Part shown: piece after piece, positions 34,071-45,597 of the stretch | How positions within the stretch are numbered: position 1 is the stretch's first letter | How the letters are laid out: the number at the start of each line of letters is the position of its first letter | Assembly (NCBI RefSeq): GCF_016808335.1 | Contig: NC_053143.1 | Location: 51,925,441 to 51,989,440 of the forward strand | Reading direction: 5' to 3' | DNA: 64,000 nucleotides | DNA from: Panicum virgatum | Taxonomy: Eukaryota; Streptophyta; Magnoliopsida; Poales; Poaceae | The notes under the pieces: generated by a model | What the model was told of the DNA's origin: nothing | Databases searched by the model: none | The model's input: only the letters and a program-made list of their open reading frames with translations | Made by a program: the position numbers and the translations under genes

Positions 34071-35143
34071 TTGTTCTCTTAGAAGCGAGACAGAAATTAC
34101 CCACTTGACATTGAGCTGAAAAAATTAGTCTGCAATATTAAATTTGCCAACTATATGCTAGCCGTTCATTGCAACATAGAGTGAAGCAACCTGAACCCCA
34201 AACAAAATGAAAATGGAAGGGAAACACCGATTCATGGGGAAAAAAAGATCATGACGGAGCTAACAATAGCAAAATGAATTGGTTTGTATTTTCTTCGAAA
34301 GGAGAATAACTCTGCTTTTATTGCAAGAATATGTGTTTTTTCAGTTAGAATGGTCATACACAGCAAGAACGTGAGACAATGCAAGCCACTCCCACAGTTG
34401 ACGCCACCCGGGTGCAGCCTCACTGCCTTGGATTTTGTAGATGTCCCGACTCTCGAGCTAAAAATTAGATTATTGAGCATTAATAATTTAGTTTATTGAG
34501 CTCCGATATATAAGTACCCTGAAATCCCAATATTTAGCTATACTCAGAATCACTTCACCAAAGCAGATCCAAATCTTTAGTTTCCTCCAAACTCTGATTG
34601 TTGTTGCAGCACACTGGCTCATTCAAATTAGAGCGTCATTGAAGTGAGTGTGCATCATTCGGCAGCGCTAGACCAAAGTAACATTTGGAGTTATATATTC
34701 GGTGCATATATATATGTAATGTGAAGACCGTTCATGTTGAATACATTTCTTGAGATCTTCACACTACATGCTTGAGTTTCCACGGAAGAAATGAATTCAA
34801 CATGACTGGTCTGGAACTTAAAGTGTGAACTTGAGAGCGTGCGCTAGGTTGGTGAGCTAGTCTTCATGCAAACCAGTAGGTGTCTTCATGTAAGTTGTTC
34901 ACTTATTAACAAGCAGTATGTGCTGGACTTATCTGTGAGTCTCAGCACTTTGGTATAAACAAAGTCAAAAACTTATATGACTCGATGGACATACTTTTTT
35001 CTTTAACAAATGGACAGCTATATATGTCCAAAGTGTTAACAACGATTGGGCCACTATGATGCACTCATGACTCGAGATCTGCTTCTCAGCTAGCCCATGC
35101 AATCATTTCACACCCCCTTCAATACTCAGCTATATATGCCTAT
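34071..35143. other. Segment A, no gene recognised
   Basis: It matches 60445-61800 of segment B with small indels. Short ORFs only. Confidence 0.5.
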
Positions 35144-35559
35144 ATGTATTAATGAAGATTTTTTACAATGCTTGGAGATGCATTAGGAGGTATTTCATGT
35201 GTCTATGATTTGTGGGCCCAATTGATGGTAGGTGTTGGGAGGCGTCAATGAAGAGACATCAGGAGGTGTTAGTCGTGTCTATGATCGGTGGGCCCATAGG
35301 TGTCGTAACGCCTCCCAACGCCTCCCAATGCCTCCAATGTTTAGAGGATTAGAAATTCCATGGCAATTCTTTTTTGTAGTTATTTTTTTAATCAAGGGTA
35401 AAAGGTAAATTCATAATTTTAATATAGTGAGATAAATAGTTGTTTAAAGAGAAAGAAAAGGATGATCATTCTTAGGGTTTCCTGATGGATTCGATCTAGC
35501 GTCCCGGCCAAACTAATCATGCGGGTGACTGCTCAGAACGTATCGTCCGGTCGCCGGTC

Positions 35560-35802
35560 AGCATACGTCCCTGCCTCCTTTCCGTACTGCACTTCGTCGG
35601 CGGCGTGGACATGGTGCTGCCTCCGGCGAACTACCTCGTCCCCGTGGAGGGCAGCGATCGCCGGACGTACTTCTGCCTGGGGCTCCAGGCGGCGGACGAC
35701 GGCCTCGGCGTGCTCGGCAACGTCCGGCAACAAGGATTTGGGGTTGTGTTCGATGTGGAACGGGAGAGGATTGGTTTCGCGCCGAACGGATGCTCAGCCT
35801 GA
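35560..35802 (+). pseudogene. C-terminal fragment of a pepsin-like aspartic protease
   Basis: About 80 codons ending at the TGA of 35800-35802. They match the end of plant nepenthesin/nucellin-type (A1) aspartic proteases: LHFVGGVDMVLPPANYLVP, then CLGLQAAD, then GNVRQQGFGVVFDVERERI and a final FAPNGC. Both catalytic aspartate regions and the signal peptide are missing, and it lies inside a Mutator-like element, so it is a captured, non-catalytic gene piece. The high GC content contrasts sharply with its surroundings. Confidence 0.8.
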
Positions 35803-36808
35803 GTGATAAGATGCGAGTGAAATTTCTTGAATTTAACCCGAAACACTTTGTGCGTGGCAGTGTAGTTTTGAACTTTTCTGGTCTCGGATGTACTGTTGTT
35901 GATGCTCACCTGAGACAAAATTCATTTGTCGATGGGTAACTAGGACTGAACTTACAGATTCAAACTTGTACTACTTGCAACAAAAAGGGAAACACAGAAG
36001 CTTTTTATATAAATTTTATATAAAAATAGTAGATCTCAAAAACAAATGCTCTTTTTAGATCCATGTTCGACGTTCGCAGGAGCTTCAGACATCAAAGCGA
36101 CAGACAAATTTGTTCAGACACGCAGGGAGCTTCAGAAACTTGTTGCACAACTATTTTTTTTCAGCAGATTGAATGAAAGGAGCTTCAGAAACTTGTTGCT
36201 GTAAATGCAACAAAAATAGAAATTAGTTCTACCAATCTACCTCTGTTTATGTGTAGCTTGTTTCAGACTATTCCTAACCCAACAAAGTACACATGTGACA
36301 ACCAAAAAAACTTTATATATGCAAAACTACTACAATTTGAGCCACCCGGAACACGCGGAAGCCCAAAAACTCATGAAGAGGATACTAGATGCCGCAACTA
36401 GCCAGCTATATGTACAAAGCTACAGAAAGTGTCAGAACTCTGAACATTTGTGCCAATACACAGTAGGCAAGTTACAGTTTCTACTTCTAAACATCTGACA
36501 TGCAGCAATAGGCCAACGAGTTGAAGCTACTGAAAAAAATAATTGCGGCACAGGCTATCTGTCAAGAAATGACCAAAGACAGATCGCTATGGCGAGCAGC
36601 TCAATTTACCCCTTCAAATATACATCATGTCAAAGAATTCCAATGATAATTCCTAAAGCGAACCAAACACAGAGGAGTAAGAATTAAGAACCTAGAACCA
36701 CTGCTCCCTGGGAACGCAGCCTACAGTATTAGAACATCTGAACGAAAGAAGCGGTGATCTTGGTCTAAAATGTACAAAGAATGGCAGCAAGATTCAGTAA
36801 CAGCCTCA

Positions 36809-37030
36809 TCAACAAGGAGAAGGGGACGGCTCCTTTTCTTTGCGGAAACCTTGACAACTGCAAACAAAATGTCGAAGAGTCCTCTCATTGTGGCCAATGT
36901 CCCACTCACAATAGTCTTTCCTGACACTGAATCCTTTCTCCTTAGCGTAGTTGTTATAAAACTCGTATCCTTGTTCTTCATCATCAAACACCTTCCTAAC
37001 AATTTCATTGTACTCAGGACCCGGCATTCC
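36809..37030 (-). pseudogene. FAR1-type DNA-binding domain fragment
   Basis: On the minus strand the frame reads GPEYNEIVRKVFDDEEQGYE, FYNNYAKEKGFSVRKDY and TLRHFVCSCQGFRKEK, the N-terminal half of the FAR1 zinc-binding domain. It then ends at a stop at 36809. FAR1-like domains occur in plant FHY3/FAR1 regulators and in the Jittery-type Mutator transposases from which these came. Its place near one terminal repeat, reading inward, suggests it is the remnant N-terminus of the element's own transposase rather than a captured host gene; that is inference. The transposase core is missing. Confidence 0.7.
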
Positions 37031-37600
37031 CTCCCGCACCAATAAAAAGACGGACATTAGTATGCAACGACCAAATAGTTGCATCATCCTACAAGATTTC
37101 TTAAAAATGCCTCGGCCTATTACAACACTAGGAAACCAAACAGAACAAGTTATCCAAGTTGGATCAGCCGCAAGTATTTCCAAGCATTGTAAAAGGTCTC
37201 ATGTATTAATATAGTGGTCATACATATATCCAACCCCATCCATATACTACTAAATTATAATGTGATAAAACATAAGTACATGATTATTGTTTATTGGCTC
37301 CTCTCTGTTTGAAATATTGGTGGAGCAAAAGCCAAAGGGATGTTTATTTAACTAAATGTATTTTTTTTAGTTCATATTATGAATATGGAAAATATAATGG
37401 CAACAAAGGGAAAACAAAAATATAATGTTGAAAGTAACAACAAAAGCAAGCATTTTAAGGAGTATGCACCGGTACCCTTTAATAACTTATGAAAGAAACA
37501 AGAGAAATCATTTGAAAAAGAACAAGATGAATATTTTGTTACTTAGAAAAGATAAGTTCTTTAGCCTCCTGGTTTCTTCCTGCTAAAGATAAATATTGTT

Positions 37601-39291
37601 GGGAAAATTAGATTCATAGCATCAAAAGAACCAATCTTTTGATATGTACCATCAAAAGATCTTTATATACTAAAAAATACAAAAAAACAGATAGTGTACA
37701 CGCAACAAATCAGAATATTAGAATACAGCAATATGAGAGGAAGGATAGCAACTACAGAACCATACCGTCACCAAGGCCTTCACCAAGTTCTCACCAGCTG
37801 CTATGCTTGCAAGATGAGCACCAGCCCGTTCCCTAAAGAGAGGCAATCACATTTGAAAAAAAAAACAATCTATACAACTTGAAACAAAAAGAGTACTGAA
37901 AATTGATGTATTTACCTTAAGATGCAATACAAATTTCTGTTGTACTGCAGATCTAAAGATCAGCAGCTGAGGCAATAATGAAGTGTCTGGTCAAAGAAAA
38001 AGTTAAGCAACCATTTCAATATGCATAGTGGAAGAATGGTAGGGTCACACACTCACACTAGATTCATGGACACATAAAAGCAAGACACCCATGACATATA
38101 GTTTTGTTTAAGTTGTCAAACTTCTAAAACCAAAAAAAAATAGAGATGGATAAAGCACAAGCATATCCAAATCTATTAACAGAGCTTGATTTTACTGATC
38201 TTCCTGGGCAAGCACTACAAGAATGTCTGCTGACTTCAACACGCTCATTTTAGATCCCAATTTACATCAAAATTTACAATTCAGCACTCAGCGCAGCAAA
38301 TTAGCCAAATATACCAAACAAATAATAGGGATGCCTCGTCTGGCATTGAATGGTTGAATGCAAAACTGAAAGAGTAAGGGACTCCAAGTAGCGGAGGTTA
38401 AATAACTGAATTGACGAACCCAACAATCAGCTAATGGGGAGACAGATGGGGAGACGGACGTGAGGGGCGAGGGGGAAGCTCACCAGATTTGGGGGCAGCC
38501 AGCGTACAGAGGCAGGGCCCAGTGGTCGGCGAAGGTAGGCGTCCCGGTGGAGGTAGGGCCGGTGGTCGGCGGCCGGCGAATCGATGGGTAGGGCCCGGCG
38601 GCCGGCCGAGATAGGCGTGGCCGGCGGAGGCAGGTCCGGCAGCGGACCGGGGGAGGCAGGACTGGCGGCTGGTGGAGGCAAAGCCGGCGCACAGCAAGGC
38701 TGGGGCGCGCACAAATTTCTAAGAGACGACAGAAATTCTGAGGAGAGGAAGGGCTTTGGATGGGGCGGCTGCAGGTTTTGGCTGCGGGGCGGCCACGAAA
38801 GTTTGCTCCCGCGCGCGGCCGCAGTGCCAAGAGGATATGAAGGCGCGGGCGCTGGCGCTTTGGAGCGAGCGGCGACAGATTTGGAGAAATTGGATAGCTA
38901 GGGTTTTGTTCGTTCAACTGACCTGTGGGCCAGGACCAAATTATTTAGGCGCACATGTGAGATTCATTTCGCGCACGCCACGCACGCCTGGAAGGCAAAA
39001 GGGTGGGCACATTTGCCGACTGACATTTAGACGCTATCTGAGCTTATGCCGACCAATTGTCAGATGGTACATAGAAACTAAATACCGACCGATCATGCCT
39101 CGGTACATCTTATATGTATCACTGACTGACGGTTCATTGAGAACTTATAGAAACCAACAGTTTGTCGCTAATGATCGAGTTTTAGCGACTCACGTCTGAT
39201 GCTAATCTAGTGTTGTGGTATGGTGAGATCCAACAGCAGATATACACCATCAAAAGATCACACTTCTTAGCAAGTTAGCACTTCGGTAATA
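37601..39291. other. Unique spacer between the two duplicated segments
   Basis: It contains the CACTA-like candidate at 38213-39212. At 37765-37833 the minus strand has an exon-like block between a ctctctttag acceptor and a gtatgg donor with frame AGAHLASIAAGENLVKALVT. Without a partner exon I do not call a gene. The word catcaaaaga recurs near 37618, 37649 and 39247. Confidence 0.4.
38213..39212. mobile_element. CACTA-like element with GC-rich captured exon (tentative)
   Basis: The left end is CACTACAAGAATG at 38213; the right end reads as the complement of CACTAGATTAGCATC ending at 39212. The right part has subterminal words such as gcgactcacgtctgatgc. The 3-bp flanks differ (aag and ttg), which weakens the case. 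Inside, 38430-38900 is GC-rich; its minus strand is open and proline/arginine-rich, with a splice donor (ctg/gtgagc) at 38484-38483, as expected for a captured first exon or leader. Confidence 0.35.
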
Positions 39292-39545
39292 TTAGTACTT
39301 AAATCCTAGGCCTCTCATCATGTAACTTGTGGGACATGAAAACATCATAATCTTTCTTAATCCGTCATTTCCTGGGTTCAGTGTCCATGTGGATGAAACA
39401 ACATATGTGCGTTCTTGGGCTTGGTGGTTAGCTTCACAGCCAGAAAAAGAGGCTTTAGTACCGGTTGGGAAACCCGCCTCTCTGGTACTAAATGGCAATA
39501 ATTCGCTTTCTATAAAAAAATAAAGGGAATTCTACACGGGCATAC

Positions 39546-40802
39546 TGTCGGTGTCCGGACCTCGCGGTCTAGCACCAACCAGTAATGATGCTGCGTGTCC
39601 CAGTCCCTAGATGGTTGATACAAGGGGAAACACAATGACACCGGATTTATCCTAGTTCCGGCCAATGAGGTCGTATGTCCAGCAAGGAGGGAAGTACTGT
39701 ATTGTCTTGCACCGGGGTGCTTGTAGTATGGGGTACAAGCTTGAGCGAGAGAGGGAGAGAAGCTCCCAAGTCTCCAGATATGCTAGAGTTGATTGAGGCA
39801 AGTGCCAATATGGGGAGATGTGAGTGCGAGTGTGAGCGTGTTCTGCTCGTGTGCTCCCCCCTCCTTTTATAGACTCAAGGAGGGACGGGTTACATGCACG
39901 GGTGGTCTCTGGAGTCGTCCCTTTCTCCCCGAATCGGGGGAGAACTGTTGATGGTTACTGTTGCCGAGCACTGTGGGGCATGGCGCCGGGTGTGGTCGTT
40001 GTCCTTGGGAGTCCTTTGACCGTGCCCGGGACGTGTCCCTGTCCTGTGGCGCCAGTCGACGGCGTGGTAGTAGTTGTAGGGTGTGCTATGCTCCACGTTT
40101 GACGAGGCGGGGCGCCGAGGGTGCTACTGACGGTGGCCTTGCCCTGGTCAAGGGCCGTACTGCGTTCGAGGGTTGTTGCCCATGCTCGCCGAGGGTCCTG
40201 CAGAGGAAAAAGTACAAAGATTTGGTAGTACAGTGGCGTTGTAGTGTCAGACATGTCCACACAACGTGCCGCAGATCCGCACAGTGCTAGAAATAGCGAC
40301 ACAGTGACAAGAGCTGGCGGACGGGACTCCGGTCATGTCTGCTGTGCGACATGGCTGCTCATGCCGTCTGACTCCCGCTCCATGCCGTGGAGTGGTTAGC
40401 AATAAATGTGCCAGTCCCATTGTGTGGTTGGGATACCGCCCCAATCTGCCGAGGGTGGGGGGGTCTCGAACGAGGCGGAGTTTGTTCGCACTCCGAGGGT
40501 GACCCCTCACCCTCGGGCGAGGCGGAGATGTAGTGCGCTGCCAGGGGCCTCGGCAAGGAGGCCTCGAGCGAGGCGAAGGTTGCTCTGCGGCTTGTGAGGC
40601 CTCGGAAGAGCCGCACCATGGTGTCGGGCCGTGGGCCGAACTTGTATTTGGGCTTTTTACACCTGGAGAGGATTTGGGCATCCAAGCATAGATGATGGCA
40701 CTGCTCCAGGGAAGGATTTGGCCCGAGTGCCTGATTGTGTTTTGCATGTTTGGGGGCATTTTAATCCCTAGGTTAGGGTGCCCCTTATTACGGTACTCGA
40801 CA
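39546..40802 (-). repeat. 3' LTR of the Tat-like element (1257 bp)
   Basis: On the plus strand it starts TGTCGGTGTCCGGACC and ends GGTACTCGACA. It aligns with 52541-55336 end to end apart from the solo LTR and a short duplication in the other copy. Several long GC-rich frames inside are not genes. Confidence 0.92.
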
Positions 40803-40818
40803 ATAGCCCCCGAGCCTT
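40803..40818 (-). other. Polypurine tract before the 3' LTR
   Basis: The minus strand reads GGCTCGGGGGCTAT directly before the LTR start. The same core (plus-strand agcccccgag) recurs at about 40951, 41240, 41690, 45967, 46050 and 46970 inside the element. Confidence 0.6.
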
Positions 40819-42233
40819 TGTGGGAGTGTGTATCAGTCCCACGGAGGCTTAAGCCCTTGAGGTAGTGACTCGGGTGCCAATATTTTGGGGTTTAGTTTCT
40901 CAAATTTGTGAAATTCTCTCCGTGGGGGTGCGTCAGCGCACCCACGGGTGTAGCCCCCGAGGCCTTGGAGGAGTGCGACCACTCGTCCAAGGGCTGTGAG
41001 CATCACGTTTGTATGGTTGATCGTGTGACGTGGCCACTCAGCATTCGTTTCAGCTGGCCTCGGCATTACTTTCAACCGGCTTCGGCATTCCTTTCAGCTG
41101 GTAAGGCGACCCTTGCCTCCTTTGGACCAATTCAAATGGCTCATCGAGCGTGCGAGAAGGCTCGTTCGACACGTGGGATTTCAACACCGGGCGGTGGCCG
41201 GTTTATTCGAGGGTACGGCCTTAGCCGTAGTTGTGCGAGGAGCCCCCGAGCCCCAGCCCATGTGAGTGTGATTAGGGGAACCCTCATCTTATTGCCATGA
41301 CCCTCAGTCTACCTTTCCTCAAGGAGGAGGGGTGAAGCAAGCCATGCTACCCTTGCCCGGGCGGCGAGCTATGGATGCTTCGGTGAGCTGTTAGTGGGTG
41401 GTTCGAGTGAACGTCCGTGCCCCGTTCGATAAGGGTTGACTTGCGGTCCAGAGACACATTCCATAAAGCATTCGCAAAGGTTCGCTAGGCAAGGCTCGGA
41501 CCCATTTGATTGGGTCCGAGGGCTCGATGCTCTCCCTCGATGGGATCCCTCGTGCTCGCCGCCTCTACCTGGCCTCGAACACAACGTAGGACATCTCGAA
41601 CTTGCATTCGAGGCTAGGCTTTGTATGAGCACGTCCATGTTGCCCCTGACTCTGTTGATCTGGGGTGGCTGTTGAACCCTCGGCGGGCCAGCCCCCGAGC
41701 CCCTGATCAGTAGGGCTCGGAATCATAGTTCCTTCGTTAGCAAGGAACCCCGCCGGGGGAATATTCCATCACAGTTTTGGCATGGCGCGCAGAGTCGTGG
41801 AGTCGTTCGTGACATGGCCCAACGCGTGCGAAGTAGGCGCGCTTTTTTAGGCGATGTCCTCGGGCAGACGGAACGGCGCGGGCGGCCGCCGAATGACGGG
41901 ACGTCTGCTACAGTGCGCCTGTACCGCTTCGGTAATTGCCCCGCTGTAGTTATTGCGTTTGCGCGCGGGTTCCCACGATCGTGGGGCCCAGCTGGCAGAG
42001 ACAGCGATATCTACTGCATTCAATGTGGTCGATTTGGGATGGCCGCGATGAATCCGCCCGTTTGCTGTGGATAAAAAGAAGGGCGTGGAGGAGTCCGCTT
42101 GGCTCACCTTGCATTTGCCTTTGCCTACTGCCGCAGCCCTGCACCGAAACCCCAGAGCAGATAGGCGAGAGGAAGAGGAAGTAGTGAGCGCACCTTGCTT
42201 TCATTCGAGCCCTCTCCCCTTTTCGCCATCGCC
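40819..42233. other. 3' non-coding region of the Tat-like element and upstream region of the antisense ORF
   Basis: There is no coding content. Repeated PPT-like words and gaggcc/cctcgg-type blocks recur. A TATA-like ggataaaaag at 42068-42077 lies about 160 bp before the antisense ORF start and could serve it. Confidence 0.5.
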
Positions 42234-45200
42234 ATGGTGCAGCTGGTCGATCCTGTGCCTTGGGGCAAGTCCGTCGCCGACAAGGCGTTCCTGGAGTCGA
42301 TGGTGGCCGCCAGGATCCTGCCACCGAACACCGATCCGGCGCCCCCGAATGGCTACATCGTCAGCCTGGCGTGGCTGCACGAGCGGGGCTTCGGTGTCCC
42401 CACCGGCCAGTTCCTCCACATGCTCTGCCGCCATTACGAGGTGGAGCTGCACAACTTCACCCCCAACACTATCTTGCAGGCGGCGGTCTTCGTCGCCATC
42501 TACGAGGGCTACCTGGGGGTGTCGGCGCACTGGGACCTGTGGAGGCATCTGTTCCGGGGAGAGCTCTACACCGAGTCCGTCTCGGCGGGGGTGAGGAGGC
42601 ACGTTCGCGCTGGCGGCCTCACGCTCCGAGTGCGAGAGTCGAGGAAGGACCTGTATATCCCCTGCACGATGACGATGAATAATCATGACTGGGATAAGGC
42701 GTGGTTCTACCTCCTCAAGGACGACGAGCGGCTTCCGGCGTATACTGGCAAGATTCTGACGGAGAGGCCAGAGTCTTGGCAATACAGGGTGTCACCCCCG
42801 AGCGCCAGGCCAAGCTCAAGGTGTACACCGATGCGCTGCGTCACCTGATGGGCAAGGGGCTGAGGCGGCCACCGTCGTCGCGATCTTTCACCGGTGGAGG
42901 GTGCGTCCCCTCATGGAGAGGAAGCTTCCTCTCCACAAGCTGACGCCGGAGGCCCCATACGAGGGCTTCCGAATGATGGAGGAGCCGCTCTCCCATGAGA
43001 TTGCCGCCCAGAAGGCGGGGCATACAGTGGCCCCCTTCGAGTGGCCTCGGAGATCTTTGGGAAATCAAGATGCACCCCGAAGAAGGGTACATCCAACTGG
43101 TAAGATCCATTTCTAAGCATTGATCGCTTGTGTCATCATTCTCTTCCTAACCCTGGTCTCGTTCACAGGGGCTGAGCCGCCATAGATATGCCTTGGATCC
43201 TCCACTCCCCGAGATCTGGGTTGCGAACTGCCGGTACGCGGAGGCACGGAAGGACGCGGAGAAGCGACGCCATGACAGGAAGCTGAAAGAGAAGGAGAAG
43301 AGGGAGAAAGTGAACCGGGAGTGAGCGGAGGATGGCCTCTCCCCACACGCCATGCCCGAGACTACGCCGGAGCCAGACCTCTCGCCCTCGGGATCGGACA
43401 TCGTCGATTACTCAATGTCCGAAACTCCCAACACGGAGGTGGTCGGAGACCAATCGTCAGGCCAGCGGTGGGCCGACGCCATGGCCCCGGCGTTGGTGGT
43501 GGGCTAAAGAACGCCTGTGCTGACGACGGGCGAGAGGACACCAGCGTGGCCGGATGTGGAGACCCTCGGACGGGTGACGCCGCCGAGGCCTCAAGTTGGC
43601 CTAGGTGTGCCGCCCGTTAGTCACTCGATGGGAGCCGGTGGGCCGGTACGAGCCCCAAGGAGCAGCTCGAGGAAATGCAAGCTAGACGCTGCCTCGAGGT
43701 AAGTACTTCTTCATCTGCTTTCCGCTTTCAGCCGGCATCTTTGTTCTCGCTGATTTTGACCTCCCCCCTTGCTTGGCTCAGCCTGAGGGTTACCGCGGCT
43801 CCCCCCTCGCTGGCGCCTACCAAGGCCCTCATGTCGGGGGGGACCGCTACGCCACGCGCGGCATCGCATCCCCCGACCAAAAGGCCTCAGACGGCGGAGG
43901 AGATCACCGTGCAGTACCAGGCGGCGATGGCTCGGGGAGCCAAGGTGAGTCGAGCACAGATGGACGCAGGCGACACTGGTCAGCGTGGGACGGAGGACAC
44001 TGCCCGGCCGAGTGTCGAGGAAGATGCCGGCCGAGGTAGCACGGAAGATACCGCCCGGCCGGATGCTGACGGAAAAGGGAGGACCGGCAGGGCCGCATCG
44101 TAGCGGTCCGCCGGCCAGTTGGAAAAAGAAGGCCCCACCCCGAAGCCCACGGAGGCCAGAGGCGAGGCGGCCACAACGTCGGCGGCAGAGCAGATGGTGC
44201 CGGCGGAGGAGACGCCGAAGACGGCGGCGCCGGAGCAGTTCGAGAGCCCAGGAGAGGTCGCCTCAAATGCCGCAGGCCCCAAAGCCGAAACCAGCGGCCG
44301 CATCATTGCTGCTTCCGAGGGTGACCTCGGGGCCGGACTGTCTGAGCAGCCCAGCGAGGGGATAAGCTGGGCGATTGTCCAGCCCGGGGTCCCCGAGGAT
44401 TTTGTTCGCACTGAGCGCGAAGAAGATGAGATCTGGCAGGCGCAGCTTGATCTCGGCGACGAGATGGACACCGACATCCAGCGCGTCCTGCAGCTTCACT
44501 GGCAGGAGAAGCATAATGTCAACAGGGTAGGTGCCCTTCCTGCTCTTGTTCGTGTCTGATTATGTTTTTACATTTTCTGCTCATGTCCTTTATTCGCAGT
44601 AGCTGATGATCCTGTCGAGGGACAAGAGCGTCAAGCTGGCTCAGTTGTATTCCAGGGTGGACTGGCATGAAAAGTACAGCGCCAGCCTTAGTTTGCAGCT
44701 GAACGAAGCCTCTACCCAGGCATCCAAAATGGAGGCACGAGCTCGTGGACTGGAGCTCGAGCTCACCCGTGCCAATAGCGAGCGCAACGTGCAGAGGGCC
44801 ACAGACGAGCAGAAGGCCAAGGAGGCCGAGCTGCAAGCTGTGCGAGAACGTGGAGGCGCTTGTGGCGAGTGCGGCTCGGTCCTAGCACCAAGAGACGGCC
44901 ATCGAAGCACTTACCGATACCCTCGTGCAGAAGGATGCTCTCCTCGAGGCGCAGGGGGATGCCCTCCGCAGCGCGGAGACCACCCTCAAAGAAAGGGGGG
45001 CCTCTGTGCCGGCGTTCCTGCAACAAGTCGAAGCCGCACGGACCGAGCTAGATGAGGAGAGGAGGCGTACCGAGGATAAGTATCGAAATTGGCTTTAGTT
45101 AACTTGGTTTTGTCAAGACTTATCTTCGTTTCCGCTCAGAGCTGCGGAAAGCGGTGGTGGAGGAGACCGCGGCAAAGGAGGCCTCCAAGTTGCATACTTG

Positions 45201-45597
45201 TCGGTGCAGAAGGACTATGAGGACTTGGAGGGAGCCGCTGTGGCCGCGTGCCCGGGACTCGAGGGTGAGGGCGGCTCATCGGGCAACTCGCTAGTTAGTG
45301 GCCTGAGGTCCCTGGGCGACCGAGTGGCCGAGCGACTCAAGGGCGCCCTCCGCCTCGGCGTCCAGAAAGCCCTCGCCACAAGCGCCTCCACGTTCTCGCA
45401 CAGCTTGCAGCTCGGCTACAGGCTACATCATCCCCGACGGCGACGATGATGCCAAGGTTGATGCTATGGAGCAAGTCGATGCATCTGCCGAGGGCGCCGC
45501 CTCCGCCTTGGCCGAGCTTTTTGAAAGTGAACTACTCCCCGGCGCCGTGGATGACGAGGATGAGGATGCGCGTGGTGGAGAAGAGGACCTGTAGATA
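42234..45597 (+). pseudogene. Antisense accessory ORF, putative gypsy-type transposon protein (PF04195-like), decayed
   Basis: The ORF is antisense to gag-pol. From ATG 42234 the sequence MVQLVDPVPWGKSVADKAF through GYIVSLAWLHERGFGVPTG, FLHMLCRHYEVELHNFTPN and YEGYLGVSAHWDLWRHLF matches the family of plant proteins annotated as putative gypsy type transposon; that match is from memory of the family. Frame changes occur near 42788 and 42870. A GT-AG intron at about 43101-43168 leads to a charged exon (GLSRHRYALDPPLPEIW) that meets a TGA at 43322. Later pieces include a coiled-coil region around 44600-44860 (NEASTQASKMEARARGLELE) and an acidic end near 45420-45595. Several introns are likely. 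Function is unknown. Confidence 0.7.

Larger units (their letters stand above)
35154..37200. mobile_element. Mutator-like element (2.05 kb) carrying gene fragments
   Basis: Terminal inverted repeats share TTTTACAATGCTTGGA just inside each end (from about 35163, and complement from about 37192). The flanks are a perfect 10-bp direct repeat, atgtattaat (35144-35153 and 37201-37210). The equivalent site in segment B (about 61810) has a single, nearly identical copy and no insertion, so this is a true insertion. A 9-11 bp duplication fits the Mutator superfamily. It carries an aspartic-protease fragment (plus) and a FAR1-domain fragment (minus). An imperfect foldback lies at 35165-35345. There is no complete transposase. 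Confidence 0.8.
29634..37600 (+). repeat. Segment A of a large direct duplication
   Basis: Homologous to 39292-62209 (segment B) in the same orientation. Shared blocks run in the same order from ttagtactta at the start to gctaaagataaatattgtt at the end. Differences are mostly insertions: A has a 2.05-kb Mutator-like element (35154-37200), an extra of about 130 bp at 30355-30485 and a local duplication at 33890-34070. B has one LTR retrotransposon and three DNA elements. About 1.7 kb separates the copies. No complete host gene is recognised inside. Confidence 0.9.

Noticed and set aside
35165..35345. Separate MITE at the left end of the Mutator-like element
   Set aside because: The foldback words (gcctcccaacgcctccca and relatives) are imperfect and no target duplication can be drawn inside the element, so I left it as an internal foldback.
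38427..38917. Proline-rich minus-strand ORFs that look like a first exon
   Set aside because: Several overlapping frames are open at once and no partner exon or domain is seen; kept only as a remark in the CACTA-like entry.
40247..40759. Long Arg/Pro/Ser-rich ORFs, repeated at 54739-55341
   Set aside because: They lie in the LTRs of the Tat-like element and are antisense or shadow frames in GC-rich sequence.
42201..42782. 193-codon minus-strand ORF opposite the antisense accessory gene
   Set aside because: It is the reverse-strand shadow of a real coding region on the plus strand; the plus-strand product has family motifs and this one has none.
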